Source: Tubulanus polymorphus
Taxonomy: Eukaryota > Nemertea > Palaeonemertea > Tubulaniformes > Tubulanidae
Assembly: GCF_964204645.1 (NCBI RefSeq)
Contig: NC_134025.1
Location: 24,396,001 to 24,460,000 of the forward strand
DNA: 64,000 nt
Direction: 5' to 3'
A model generated the notes under the pieces. The model was not told where the DNA came from. It worked only from the letters and a program-made list of their open reading frames with translations, and made no database searches. The translations under genes and the position numbers were made by a program. The number at the start of each line of letters is the position of its first letter. Within the stretch, counting starts at the first letter, position 1. Positions 38,926 to 52,870 of this stretch are shown here, piece after piece.

Positions 38926-41900
38926 ACACACCCATAACCTACAACCTACAACTATCAATCAACAAACCTTAAAGTACAGGATTTTATGGAAAGTTTTTCT
39001 TTCTCAATCTTCTTTTTATTTGATCTTATTTCTCTTCGTCATTTGAGATGTTTCCCGACACGAATTAATTGTTTTTTTTTTCATCTTGGACAAGATCGCA
39101 GCAAAGGAGCTGTGGCAAGCGTGCATGCATCATATAATCGTATTCGCGTTATCAACAAGCGCATTTTCGACATCATTGTCAAATTCATTTGAATACAACG
39201 GAATTCTTTCGTTACTATTTTTCTTCTCCATAGCAAAAATCCAGATTGATGGTCTCTTGCGAGGAGAAAATTATGATCTTATTAATTCTAGTAAACCCGT
39301 ATCAATACAGAAAGCGATACTCATGCAAGAAATCAACGATTTTTTTCCGAAATAGATACGTATGTACACCAGCCGCTATCATCGGTTTTTGAATGATAAA
39401 GCAGTACTTATAGTAAAAATACACTGACGGCACATTTAAAGCAGAGGAACTGTGATTATTGCCCTGAAAAGGACAGGCCTGCATTGAATCGGGTCTTTCC
39501 GTCAATTGTGCTTTTAGTACAACGAGGTCTCTCCAGTAATAGTATACGGGTAGCGATATCGACATTTGAACCCATTGCAAATTAAGTTTTAAACACTAAA
39601 CAAACCAAAGGTTTTTATGCCTATTAAATCAACGGAACGTAACACTTAGTAAATGACTTTTTCGTGTTCTTCAATTTTAAGATTGTCGTATGAATACCCG
39701 CTCAGTGTACACACCAGGAGTGATGTTTTACTATTCCCAGGCACCGGGTTCAAGGTGATTTAAGTTATAGAATTATACGACGCCATTCGCTTGTAAATGT
39801 ATGTTATCAAACGTCGAAGGTTATCCAAAGCGATTTGTTGCAACAGCATATATACGACAGTCAGATACTAGTGCCGCTTATTTATTTGGTCAGTGTTTTT
39901 TTTTGCTCGAGTGGACTGAAATTTCTTATCACTATAAAATTATCAATAATCATAAGCATCAACATATACATTGTATTTTTAGATTAGTGACCCCTTAAAG
40001 AGGTGCCGTACGAGCTGTGGATGCACCATCGCGTGGCGGAACGGAACTGAAGACAAAAATTTCGCGTCCGTCATCGATTCATTCCGACAATTCGTCCGAA
40101 ACTGACCTATGGAGGCGCCTCTAACGTCACAAGTCAATGTTCAGATAACCGCCGCATTGTTCCGCGCAAACGGTCGAAAATCCTTAAAGATATCGCAAGC
40201 TTTTAATCGGCATCTGAAGAAGCGCTATTAACCGACTGAAGGACATTGCACTATGACTTGATCTAAGCTAACTAATGGTGTGTGAGCAGCTCTTCACCTA
40301 CGATAAAAGTGTCATGTATCAGAACAACGTGCAGTAAAGGTGTTTGCGCACCACCAGACCGTAAATAGAAATATCAAGTTTTCGACTAATGTTTCCGATA
40401 ACGCCGCTATTCCCATAGATTGTCGGGAATTTTTTCGATCTGACGGAACGGATTTTTGGATATGAAAAACCACATATCAATATTTTACGTCACAATCGAG
40501 TGGGAGGCTGTATCAATTTCGACTGTATTTCTTCGATCGATGAAAAAAAAACGCATGATTCAAAGTTCAGCGACCGGGACGTTGGTTTAGAAAATGAAAC
40601 GTATGCAACTACACTACGAGCATTGTTGACCTCTATCCCACGAATCACAAAACCTCCTAAAACATTGTTCCTAGAAATGAAATATATGTGTGTCGAACTA
40701 ATAGATGGCGTAATTTTTTTAATGCAAGCCAGAATTACCACACAATATAAACGTATGCATGGGAGGAACACAGGAAACCGCCAAACGTGATTGACAAAAT
40801 TTGAACATTTCCCGAGAAATGTTTCACCGGAACCGGAAAGAACCTACGCCTATATCGAACTACTAGCACGTACCACTCGAGTACTTACCCTGAATTGGGT
40901 TTTCAGCAACAAAACCTAATTTTTTGCTGAACGTGATACCCTCGCACGTAGCACACTGATCCCTGACCAAAGTACATTTTATCTTTCAAAAAAGCCAACA
41001 ACCGAAATATCAGACCAGACATGCTTTTGTGTTCGAAATTATTTTTTAATGTTGGCTGAGTTAGGGAATATCATTATGTAGTTTCGGAATTAATTTCGAC
41101 GTTACTCATCAGAGAGGAGTTCACAATTATTCGTTTTGAAGAAAAAAAGTATATCAACTCGTTATCAAGAGAACATCGTAGAGAGGGTTGCCCATATAGA
41201 CAATGGCTAGTTGCACGCGTTTGATCTGCACTATACTGACATGTGCCTTCTTTTTGGGCCCAGACAACATTTTTTCACACGGCTTCTTTTTATAGTATAA
41301 CCACAAATTTAAAAAAGAACCGCCCTCAGCCTTTATTGAAAATAGACAATGAGGGTTAGGAAGAAAAAGATATTTTCTCAGAAGCCTGTCTTATACAGAC
41401 CGCCCATGCCGAACGGACCTCAGCGAAACACACTTCAATCTTCATCTTATTCCAATTATTGGCTCGGAGAAAAAACTCGAGAACCGCTGCCTCGTCATGA
41501 ATTATTCAAAATATCGAGTGAAATATAGAGTTTTTAAAAATTAGAATGTCTCATTAAATGAAACGCCCACGATTGGATTTGGCTGTATTTAAACCATGGC
41601 CAATTAGCGACCTAACGCAGATGCGCATGAAGTCAGCCCAGCCTAGAGCATCGAGTCATGAGGACTTACATACATAGTAACGTAAGTCAACTTTATTTCA
41701 TCTTGACGTCTTGAATAACGTTTCGTTGCACTGTATAAGCATATATATCTCGATTTGTGAGATGAGCATTTTCTTAAATGATATACGTTCTATTGTTGCC
41801 CAAATGAACATTCTATACGATGATCACCTGTTATCCGTTACAACACAAAGTCAAATAATGATCATACGTTCGATAGTTTTTAGACATAGGCACATTTAAG

Positions 41901-42828
41901 ATGACTATAAAATATTCATCTGCAAGGTTTGACGGTATTTCTAGTATATCATATCATATTTTATCATTCCCGTGTGTCTTTCATGTTTAATCGCGTCTCT
42001 GCTCTAAAATGACATTAATCAATGCAAATGAGAATATCATTTAATCGCTCCGTAGGACTCATTTTTGCACCAATTTAACGAGAACGGTTACGATTCACAT
42101 TTATACTACTCAAAATTCCGATACAGTTCCCGTTGCGAGTAAATTATCTACTGCTTTATTCGTTTCGCAGTTTCAAATGTCGATATGTTTCGCGTTGGTA
42201 TCGGGTAAATTTAATTTCAAGTGGAAAGTAAATTCTTTTCTGAAATTAATTTCGAACATTTGTAACGCACCCACGACACGACAGATATGCCTTTCGATTT
42301 ACAGCTAAGTGATTAAGATACAGAATTCAGAAGTTACAAATTAGTATAAATGAACGAAGTTGTAATTTGAGATACACGCTCAATCGATACATCTAGATTT
42401 TAGAACCAACTATTAAAACCTGACTTCGATCACGAGCAAAAACAAGACTGTAGTTAGAAGTGTTTCCGGGATTAAAAATATCTTATTTACAAAACCGAAG
42501 ATAAACTTTTGCGCAGTGCAATAACATGTTAGATAAGTTCAAAGAATATCTAGGCAGGAAAATCCAGATATATTTGAGCCATTGAATAAGATCGAATCTA
42601 CCTTAAACATCAACTAGTGATGTATTTCGGTTTACATATAAGATGAATTTGTTCAAAAGGTGCGTTTTTTTTTTTAAATTTCAAAGGCCCTCAATTGAAT
42701 TTTTTTACTACCACGCGGTTTCCTGAAAAAATCCTGGAAATCAACAGAGAAACAGATATGAGTTAGGAAATAATTTTATGTTAGATACTGATACTTCTGT
42801 TTTATTACCAAGTGCCTTGTAGTCCTAA
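38926..42828. other. Gene-poor intergenic DNA
   Basis: No exon model could be supported. The longest open frame (40,500-40,790, both strands open) has no recognisable domain, no signal peptide and no good flanking splice sites. Confidence 0.35.
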
Positions 42829-42888
42829 GCCGCGATCACACGATCATTTTTGGCCCGGGCCAAATTTTTGTCTCCATGTGATCGCGAC
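42829..42888. repeat. 60-bp imperfect palindrome centred on GGCCCGGGCC
   Basis: Arms GCCGCGATCACACGATCA and, reverse-complemented, GTCGCGATCACATGGAGA meet at TTTGGCCCGGGCCAAA. It is unusually GC-rich for the neighbourhood. It could be one end of a foldback or hairpin transposon, but no second end was found. Confidence 0.65.
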
Positions 42889-45800
42889 TGTACGGTAGTT
42901 CGCAGCAATATGATTGGTCGCTCCGACATGGTTTCCACGCATTTAAAACGTTATCAGCATCGAGAGAACGTTGTGAGCGATTCATCCAGTGAGGGATTCG
43001 TACAGGATTTTTCTGTGGATTATTACAGTCTGAGGGTCCGGCTACAGAGATACTCTTCACCTCGGGAACTTTGTTATAACAGCAGCGACCCTGGAGTGGC
43101 GCTAAAACGACTGACTTGACGGTGCTCTTTTTGTTGTAGGGTAGATGTATGTTTCATATTTATACAAAATCGGTAAGTTATCAAAAGGTATATTTTGTGC
43201 AAAATAAACTTCTCTGGCAGATTATCTTATACTCTTTAAAGTTAAACACAGTTTTTTCAAGATGACCTTTTTTATTCGCACGACAGCTGACAATATTTAT
43301 ATCATAATCACTGGCGTTCCAATCCAACCGAACAAAAAGTGAAAATATTGAGAATTTTGTTGTCTATAAGTTTCCATCAATAGTATCTAATAGATCTTCA
43401 TGGAAAATATCATCATCTGGTTTGTAAAAAAGGTGTGAATATAGCAAAATGGTTTATTTCGTGTAAATGGTATGTTCGCTACTCGCTCTGCAAACAGAAG
43501 TAGACCAGTGTGACGTGGCTCTGACAAGTATCACGTATAATTGACGTATATCATGTTCAAGACGATTCGGCACAATTCGCTCGTCGTTTTTCCGACAAAA
43601 TTTCTATTCACCAAATTTTACTAAGTTAACGAATTGTATCAGAATTGAAGGGTAAAATTCAATGCTTGTGATATTGACATTCCGGTGCTTCATTCGTTTC
43701 GGAATCCAACAAATATCACAAGATATGGCATATTTGATAGGCCTGAAATTTTTTCGCCTAAAACAATTTTTCATTTGATTTCATTCATCATATCATAAGT
43801 TTTGGTGGGAGCAATTCTAGAATGTACAAGAATAACTCTAATTCACGACACGATGATTGCAAATGCGTCATGAAACCGTAATAAATATGATACGTAATAC
43901 ATTTCATATTTCATCTATATTGCGACGACTTATTTCCTATATAAACATAAGACCACACTGAAACAATTTAAGTTATTCAACAAAGTATCGATAACAACAG
44001 CGGGAAGCCCCGTTTAGTAAAATATGTAAATTCCAAATTTATTTTATGGATTGATTAGATTTATATCGACTTTGAAAACGTCCAGGTTGCAAACTATTTT
44101 CTCGCTTCTTGTGAGTAATCAAATTTGTGAGAGATTCACGTGTCCAATTGTTGGAAAATTGCCCTAGAATTCGACAGGAGGTATGACGTTAAGCAACGTG
44201 GTATTTTGATGACCATGCCACCGATCCCATCTTTGTTCGAACCATTCGAAGTATTTCGTACGAATGGCGTATAAATAATAGGTCTGTTTAAATGTTTGGC
44301 GATAGATCACGAGGTTATATAGATTAGAAATCATTCAGGAATGCGTTGTCCGTAGTTTATACCCTCAAACCTCTAAACAGTAAACAACAGAAGACGACAG
44401 CAAACGAAGACTGAAAATACACGCCTAGCGATAAGGAAAAGTATTCGAGTTAACCTGCACATTTTTCATTTGTCCGCCGCGTAACGTTTGATTCAAGGTT
44501 ATCAAATAAACAGAAAAATAACTTTCGTTTCACATTTGAAACGAAAGTTATTTCTAAGCTTTCGAAGATTTAGGTCTTATTGGGTGAGGTACGTTATAAC
44601 TGTGTCGTTAAAGGGGGCTCTCACAACGTGCCACTTATTTTCCAATTACTACTTCACATTTTTTAATTTAGTCAAATTTAAAAACTTAGTATGCTGAGGC
44701 GTGAAAATTAACGCTGATGATTATGAAAATTTACCTCTAAAAGATACCTAATCTGTATGAAGAATTTGGTACATATAGAATTACTACAAAGTATCTGGAT
44801 GTAAAGGTTTACTGAATCATTGTGTGTGCTTGATTCTGCGATCCGACATGCGTAGCAGTTGATGTTGTTGCAACGATTCGTCGAATGATGATGGTCAAAA
44901 GAAACTATTTAGCTCGTGGTTTTGTGGTCTGCGGTTACGGTTACGCGCCATATTCTGGCGAAACTACGAATTTCATGAATTAGACGCCAATAGTTTGTCT
45001 TATTTCGTGTACACTGACAGCTGTCGGCGTGAATGTCTTAATTCCGTAGTTTCTTTTATTCGCCAGTTTCAAATATAACGTAGATAATTAAAGTAGATAA
45101 AGTAGATTAAAGTAGTAATTTTCGATCTGTCATCAGAATTGGTGAAACACGAGATAAATTTCGAACCTTCCTCCTGGATTATCTTATCTTATGACTTGCT
45201 CGGAAAAACCATTGACGTGTTAAGCTATATAGCGCTCCTTGTCGGGTCACAAAGTGCACGAAGCGGGGGTGGCTGACATGTTTTACCAAATATCTAGGCC
45301 TTGGTTGTTAGACGTAATGTATGCGCTTAATAAATATAAACTGATGGTGTTCTTTTATATCTAAATGAATGAAATGATCGTTTGTAATACGATCATAGCG
45401 ACAAACATGGCGCTCTTTCTCGTAGATAGATTAAAAATAGACGACGCATCGAGTGAATTCCTCGCAGTAGCTTCATCGTAATATGACTTTGCTTCCAGGA
45501 ACAAAATATAGGCTACCTATCTAAATTTAAACTCGATGAGTCGAGCATAAAAATTTAAGTTAACTATAAATGCTTGTATTTCGCCACAAGTGATTTTATT
45601 TGTTCAGTTATCGCCACCGACCAAAGACCATAATTTGTATCATTCGTGTTAAGTGTGTTCAATTGAAAGTCGGATTGGATAAACAATTTAAGCCGAATTC
45701 GATATCATTTTTTGGTTCGATTTGCGGAGGACAGACGGTTTTCCCAGCAACCGGCTCCTTTGAGACCCGAGTGCAGCTGTAGGGCCCGTATCGGAATCAC

Positions 45801-47332
45801 TGGCCTACTTCTGTAATGAACAATCACGTACGTAAGACCATCTTTCAAATTTAATGTAAGGAAATACACAATTTCATGCTTAAAATTTGCACTCATACGT
45901 TTTAGTACGGACGACGACGGAAATTCATATTCAGATAAAATCTATAAGATTGTGAGTACCTTCGATCCCGAAGGTGAGTCATCGCCTTTAAACGCTAGAC
46001 TTTGTGAGCATGTTGTACCAGTCATTTGCCTAACTACTGAGATTAACAGTTCGATTATCGTTTGTTCCGCACGGGAACAAATTACTTTACCTGTTTTACT
46101 CATGGAGAGTTGTGATTTTCCTAAAGTTTTGAAGTTATTCGTCGAAGTAAATAGAGTTTATCCGACTGGAATATTGTGACGAACATTGCAATTAGTAATA
46201 TTTTTATACAATTCAAAAGATCATCAGAAGAGCTAGTAATTTGTGGTAAGCTTGATAGATTACTTTTTAAACTTGCATGTCGCTAGAAGTTCTCAATACA
46301 TTCCGGATTATCTAAGTACTTTTTTGTAGTAAGAACACTAACCTATTAAACTCTTTATTCAGTTTGTATGTTGGGAATGGTTGTCGTGGTCCTTCGGGCA
46401 AATTTACTTCACAGCTTGCTTTACGTGAAAGGGTTATCGACATTGCATCGACTCGCTATTAAAATTCAATTTGCAATTCTGTATCTGCGTGAAATATTAA
46501 TAAGCATTAATTACTACTGGAACTGATAGCTACTGACTCACAGATACGTGTTTTCTGCAGGTTGCCCTCAGATACGTACATCCAGAATCCCAAATCGATT
46601 GTCAACAAGATCACTTCATATTCAAATTAGGTGTCATGAGAAAAATCAGATTGCCATGAGTCAGTGGTTCGATTCTCGAAATTCTGGGAATTAGTCAGAT
46701 TTTGATTCTATTTTCTGCGACAATCAAAATTTATAAATAGTTTAAAGGGCGTGTTATGAATTTCATCACCCTCTGGTGTGTATTTGTTTATACGCTTGCA
46801 GTCACATCGCAACAAACAACAAATAAACGCAGACGCTGTCAAACTATGACGTAGCCATTATTCAACCCGACGCTTTCTGCTTTAAAAAAAAACATAGTCT
46901 GAATTTTTTCATTCGAATTCTATTAATTAGATAATCTAAACTATGTACGTGGCTTATTATCTGTCTATCCGGCAGACACTTAGGTATTTGTGTCATTAGA
47001 AGAGCACCACGACGCGTTGTACAAAGGTTATTATCCTAGATATGGGATATTTAAGCCTCTTCAGTCAAAATGAACGGTCGGAAAATTATGCAGTTAACTT
47101 TTATTTTCTCAACAACTATCAAACGATAACGTTGCGAATCTAAATTTCACATTCGATCACATGTTTATTTGTTTGTTCATTTTGTTTGTTAAGGACGGAA
47201 TGAAAAAATAAAAGAGATAACTCTTTGCTTATAATTGCTTCAATTCTCGTGTATGTTGTTATAGTCTCAAACAAACAAAAAAAACCCAGAATATAATCAC
47301 TTAAGATTTTCTCATTTTTGTCTTTGCAGATA
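42889..47332. other. Gene-poor intergenic DNA upstream of the peptide gene
   Basis: No recognisable coding exon. A short (GTAGATAAA)-like tandem lies around 45,083-45,117. The last bases form a strong acceptor (CTCATTTTTGTCTTTGCAG, ending at 47,330), implying a non-coding 5' exon of the peptide gene somewhere in this region. Confidence 0.35.
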
Positions 47333-47644
47333 ATGCCTACATCATTAAAGAGTCTACATCTGCTGTTTATTTTATTAGTTACTATTAACTTAACTCTGTT
47401 AACTATGTCGGCTCCGCAGCACCGGCGAAGACTCCATAGACGTTCATCTCCGTCCTGGGGCGACATCAAATATCACGGGCTTTGTTTGGACGATAGCCAA
47501 TTTCAAATGTTCTGTTACACCTGTGGACGGGACATATCCGGGTATTATTCAGTATACGTTGACTGTTGCAACGGAGACGAGCCGACGCTGCTATTTTGCA
47601 TAGATTCACTCACTCCTAATACCGCTTCGTCAAATGCTGCCTGA
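47333..47644 (+). CDS. Small secreted cysteine-rich peptide precursor, candidate neuropeptide/hormone or defence peptide
   Basis: 103-residue ORF starting at the first ATG, two bases after a strong splice acceptor. Residues 1-26 are a signal peptide (LLFILLVTINLTLL core). The next segment carries clustered basic sites, RRR at 31-33 and RR at 36-37, suited to prohormone convertases. The predicted mature part (from 38) opens SSPSWGDIKYHGLC and has six cysteines at 51, 61, 64, 78, 79 and 89, i.e. C-x9-C-x2-C-x13-CC-x9-C, enough for three disulfides. The 14-residue tail has no cysteine. The layout (signal, short basic propeptide, compact six-Cys domain) is that of a processed peptide hormone or antimicrobial peptide. 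I do not recognise the family and assign no function. Poly(A) hexamers at 48,758-48,763 and 48,887-48,892 lie downstream. Confidence 0.6.
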   Translation: MPTSLKSLHLLFILLVTINLTLLTMSAPQHRRRLHRRSSPSWGDIKYHGLCLDDSQFQMFCYTCGRDISGYYSVYVDCCNGDEPTLLFCIDSLTPNTASSNAA

Positions 47645-50600
47645 ATATTCGGTGTCCGTTCATTCCAAATGCTTATGTTTCTTGTCGTTGTGTAGACTAT
47701 CACGTACTCTGGAACCCGATCTCAATGCTAAGAGACTAAAGCGCGTTTTCAAGTTGTGTTGCAAGAATCTCAATGGACGACCAAGTACCATTTCGAATTG
47801 TGTCTCTAAATGTCTGTGGGCTGAATCGAAATCCGACTTTAGAATGTGTTAATCTATTACCGTTGATTTACTGGTACTCACAGGAGGATTTTAATGAATT
47901 ATACGACAATTCGTTTTACTTCAATTTACACAACATTGGACAATGGCTGAAAATTGAAGACTCAGATTGTTATGATTATCCCATGTTCTCGGCTAATTGC
48001 TGGATGCTTTCAGCTGAAATGCAATGTATACTAAAATAAGACAAAATAACTGCCAGGTTACGATTAGGATTTTTAAATTATTTTTTATGATCGATTGTTT
48101 TTTAAGCAAATGAAATTATATTTTGTTTTCATAAACAACCAGAAAAGCATTTAACAGCAACGGTTCTGTGGCAAAACCTCATGTTGAATGGGTATAGGTA
48201 ACTGAATTTCTGTAGTTAGGAACCGTGTCCGACACCTTCAGTATGGGGTACTATTAACTTTGGAAATCAAACTTGTATGACTCATGAAATGAAAGTATGA
48301 AAATGAGGCTTTATCAAATTGCCAACATATAGCTTAGTTAATATGAAAAATGGCTTTTCAATATCAAATACATCTTAAGAAATAGTTTGAACTTTTCTTT
48401 AGAATCTAATCATTTTCTTACTAGAGAAATGGCTGATATTTTTATTTTTATACATTTTATTTAGCTTGCTTCGTCGACCCTTAAATCACATGTATTCACC
48501 TGTTTCAACACATCCTTCTATGATGTATTCGCTAACTTATTTATTAATAATCTTCATTTTATAGCAAAAAAAATCTCTTTACAAAAATCTTTTACGTTAT
48601 ATCATAAGATAATCCTATCATTTATTCATTGTTATTAGATTTTCATTCAATGCCCAGTAATATGTATGTCCATTTTTGGTTGTTTGTGTATATGTGGTAC
48701 ATTTGTAGAAATCTGACTCGGTCCAGATATCGTGGGTCCTGTGCTGTTTATCTGAAAAATAAACCCGAAATTCAAAACGCATTTGAATTTTTTAGTCACG
48801 TCGTATTAGGTGAACAGTTTAAGGCGAATAGTTGTTGAATTGATTTGTTTTATTCATTTATGAATTTATGGATGCGTTGATGATGAAATAAATGTTCATT
48901 CATTCAGACGAAGTCAATTCACTGAGACATATCAATTTATATAGTTCAGTAAACACAATGAATACGTGATGAAACGCAAATATAAAGTCCACTATATACA
49001 AATTCAAACATGAAAATGAAATATACACTAATCCATAACGATTCGACGTTCTGCTTCATCGTCCTGATGATATTCAGCGGTTTGATATTGGGGGTTTGTG
49101 GATTTTCCTTTGATTTTTGAATTAGTACATAGTGGATTCTTATATTATATTGATTTATTTTTAATAAAAAAATGTATCATTGAATAATATGATAGTTATT
49201 TGTATTTCTGATGTGTAGGCCTCCACGAACGAATAGTAATAACATATGACGAGTTTCACAAAAAGTTCACGTTTTCTCAAAGCGCGCATTCTCAATTTCA
49301 AAAACGATATAAGTATATAAAAAGTATTATCTATGTTATTTTACCATTCTAAATCTTGGCCATGCAACCCCGAGTAATGATCTTAATTCCCTGATTTCCA
49401 TGAACCTGGATGAAACATACGATTGGAACGACGTGTATGTGCTTTCATTACATACGGACTACATACAAAAATGAAAAAAGAAAACATGTATGAATATTCG
49501 TTGAATTCTGCGTCCTGTGCATAAATGATATATGTGTTTGTGAAAAAAATGGAAATACTTCGAACAGTCGGACGAATAACAGGGTAACGAATCTCATTTC
49601 GGAGAATTGGAGTCAATCGGCATTCACATACGAGAGCGAGGCATGTTACAACCAATCCCTGATCGAGCTTCATAAACTCGGTGAATTTTAAGCATTCGAA
49701 ATCTCGCAGTTCGCAACAAAATAGTCGACCAATTACGGACTCATCTCCCGGAAAAATTATATTATATTTGTATGCAACTGGGTTGAATATAAGTTTGGAA
49801 AATCATGGGTGAAGTGAAATTACGGATGTATGAATGTTCAGTGTTCGAACGATATTTCTCGAAAACCAATTATAAACTCGAAACCAAGTAATTCCATTTC
49901 GTACATAATGTTATATTTATTTGTTTACTCGTCATGACTGCCAGTCGGATATGACGCACGTCAGTGATGGAGTGGAGTTATCAAGGCTTATACATGCTAT
50001 AGCTATGATGTGTCTCGGGATAATAAACGGATGAATGAAGCCCGAGTAATGGTGTCGGTCAATGCAAGTGTTATCGGTTTAATTATGGAATGGGACGCGT
50101 TAATGTTTCTGCCAACGCAAACTATTTGTAAAAGTGCTGCAGTGACGCAAACGCCGTCGATTCAGGAGCAGCTGCCATATTGTCATTTTCACTCCAGCTA
50201 TCCTGCTCGTCCTCTACGTGTAGATATAACACACCGGACATTCACAGCTAAATTACGTATGCATTTACGAACAGAAAGATTTGTTTAAGAAGTGGAAAGA
50301 TTGATATCGAAACTTGAAGCAAAGTGGTTTAGTAACACAACACGTACTTATCATTCCATTTCACCTATATCTAACACCTGTACTAAGTGGTGACTCATCG
50401 TTTGTACATATATTTAGTTGGGTAATACAGTCTGCAATGATCTGGATCCGAATTCTGGATAGATGGATGGAGAACTACTGTACTCGAACAACTGTTTCCC
50501 TATTAACCCATCATCTACTGAGGCGCAACTTAGTAAAGTGTAAACGTTACCATTGAACCTAAAAAAATTTCCTCCGTTTAGGTGTAATATATTAAAAATC

Positions 50601-52614
50601 CATAATTCAACACCAACTTATCTAGTGTAGATCGATATCTTTTCAATGTAATTGGATTTTACATGAATTACGGATTTTCAGATATCGTACTGTTTTAAGT
50701 TTCAGTGTAATGGGACGTTGAGTCGCTAAAACGCCAATTTGTGAGTTCGTTCCGATTACGGCCGATTGGACGTCATCTTTACGATCTTGGTTTGCAAATT
50801 CCATCTATATTTAGCTAAGAAGTTGTCTGAACTTGTTTTTTATCTTCCGTGCACGCGGCTCTATGACGAAAGTCATTTCGTTCAGAGAAACGCGACGTAA
50901 ACATCGAAATTAAAAACCGACAATTGCCGTTGACCATTACCATTAGACATGTAGTCAGGGAAGCGTAATGACAATAATTTCTGCCCTGTACAAGTTAACT
51001 GAAACAAGGAAAAACAGCTACGCGTTTTTGGTTAAACTGAATTGTTTAGTTAACAAGAACAAAGACAGCAGAGAATGAATGATATATAACGCGAGTAAGA
51101 TTAGGCTTTAAATCACAGAAATATATACGTAAATACGAGATGAAGAATTACGCGTCGTCGTGTTCGTAATGATTGGTTAAACTGAATTCAATTTTGAACA
51201 TCTCTTTCTAAACTAAAACCATTGATGAAAATAGCTAAAGGAAGTTGGAATTTTTGTCATGAGTAGTAATTTAATAACGCTCTATCACATTTCTGTCTGC
51301 CGGAAAACATCAATCAGAAATATAAAAATACCCTAGACGACAATATTGTTGTTGATCTTGTTTGCGCGTAAGCTGGTACGTAAATTACTTTTCCTCCCAC
51401 GCAGTCTGTTTGTTCCATAATATACTAATCGTTTCATATCACGATTCTCCCCTCTAGACGACTGCTCAATCTATTCCGATTAAAATTGTATTCTCTCAGT
51501 TAATGGTACGTCTCAAACACGGACCATCAGCAGTGGATCGGGGCATAAGTCAATTATTTAGATTGAATGCTCAAATATCTGTCTATCGACCGCAACAACT
51601 GTACGAATCAAACCTAAATTAACATCGTCAAGTCAATACGTTTACCGTGTGACTTCTTCAACTTCCTGTTATTGCGTAAGCAAACTGGATTCCAGAAATC
51701 AGCGAAACGACAACATGCCCTTGGCGCCTTGTTGGCTAAAATGATGCGCACAAACCCTTTCTGATTTTATTAGAGACATGAAGTTGCTTTTCACGTATAA
51801 GGCATTCTGTGATCTATAATTTTCAGCTCGGTTATGCTGTAACGGATATCAAAATATAGAGGCTAATTATTCTAGTATCTAGTTCAACTGCATATGTAAC
51901 AATTCCCCTTGTCGTCAATCTGTTCGTGACCTCCCATTTTTCATAATCTAATATTGGTCATAAGTGAGTGGTAACATAGTTGATCCGTTTGGATTATCTG
52001 TAAACCATAATTCATTATGGTGACGGTATGGATTACAAATAGGACAACCATCGGAGCATCAAAAGAGTTGTTAGCGAGGCGGCTAGTCCTTGAAAGTCAA
52101 CTTGCGTCTCTCGTAGAGCTTAAAAACTTTAACTCCTTATCAATTGGATATTGGTATCCTATGTTTTTTTTTCAGAAAAAAGGAATAAGTGGCATATTGC
52201 TCGTTATTACAGAATCATAGGAAATTCGTTTTGGAATTAATGGACACAAAATATATACGATGATATAAACTGGTTTCGAAAATTATCGCCTTGAAAAATA
52301 ATCATAGAAATGCAACATTTTCTGGAAAATTTCACGATTGCTATAATTCTTTGGTTAGCATAGCGAGAATTATTATGACCTCGTCATAATCTTGAGGAGC
52401 GAAATCACAAGGCATTTAATCATCAATCAAATCAAAGAATCACCTGACAACAGACAACCTTTGATCCATACTCTCCAATTAAACAACCCTTGTGTTGAAC
52501 TTTTTCGCCTCTGCATATATAGATATATTTTACCTCGGGTAAAGGATTCACATTTTTAAGCCGCAAAAACCGTGACAAAATATGTATTGCTAATTACTAT
52601 GTATCTAAATGCGT
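47645..52614. other. 3' flank of the peptide gene and gene-poor DNA
   Basis: Up to about 48,890 this may be 3' UTR of the peptide gene. Beyond that, I see only short open frames without domains, for example at 50,010-50,288. Confidence 0.35.
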
Positions 52615-52870
52615 TAATAAAAGGAGAGCCGGTGTGCACTACGTCATCAATACTGGCGTTTGAAAATAGCAATTACAATTGCGTATATAGATTGGTGTCT
52701 ATTTATTTCTTAGTAAATTTGCATGACTCCTGTTTTCTATTTCATGCATTTTCAGGTTGTTTTGATAATGAATTGTGAGTGGATGTACTCTACGTCATTG
52801 ATATTGGGGCGAGACTGGTTGCCGCTCTCTATTTTCAATCGTCGACAATTCAATTCAACTAAATTGTCGA
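52615..52870. repeat. Copy B of the dispersed repeat shared with 13,985-14,215
   Basis: Carries TACGTCATCAATACTGGCG near its start and TACGTCATTGATATTGGGG near its end, then GAGACTGGTTGCCG and ACAATTCAATTCAA, matching copy A block for block. The related phrases near the two ends are in direct orientation. Confidence 0.55.

Noticed and set aside
40490-40790. Open frames on both strands of about 95 codons
   Set aside because: No domain, signal peptide, splice context or codon pattern favours either strand.
42836-43119. Overlapping plus and minus ORFs beside the palindrome
   Set aside because: They begin inside the palindrome and show no recognisable protein motif; could be non-coding repeat sequence.
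47773-48039. 88-codon plus-strand ORF opening with IVSLNVCGLN, like the start of a LINE endonuclease domain
   Set aside because: Nothing after the first ten residues follows the endonuclease pattern and no reverse transcriptase lies downstream; treated as chance within a probable 3' UTR.
50010-50288. 92-codon plus-strand ORF
   Set aside because: No domain or splice support; composition like the surrounding intergenic DNA.
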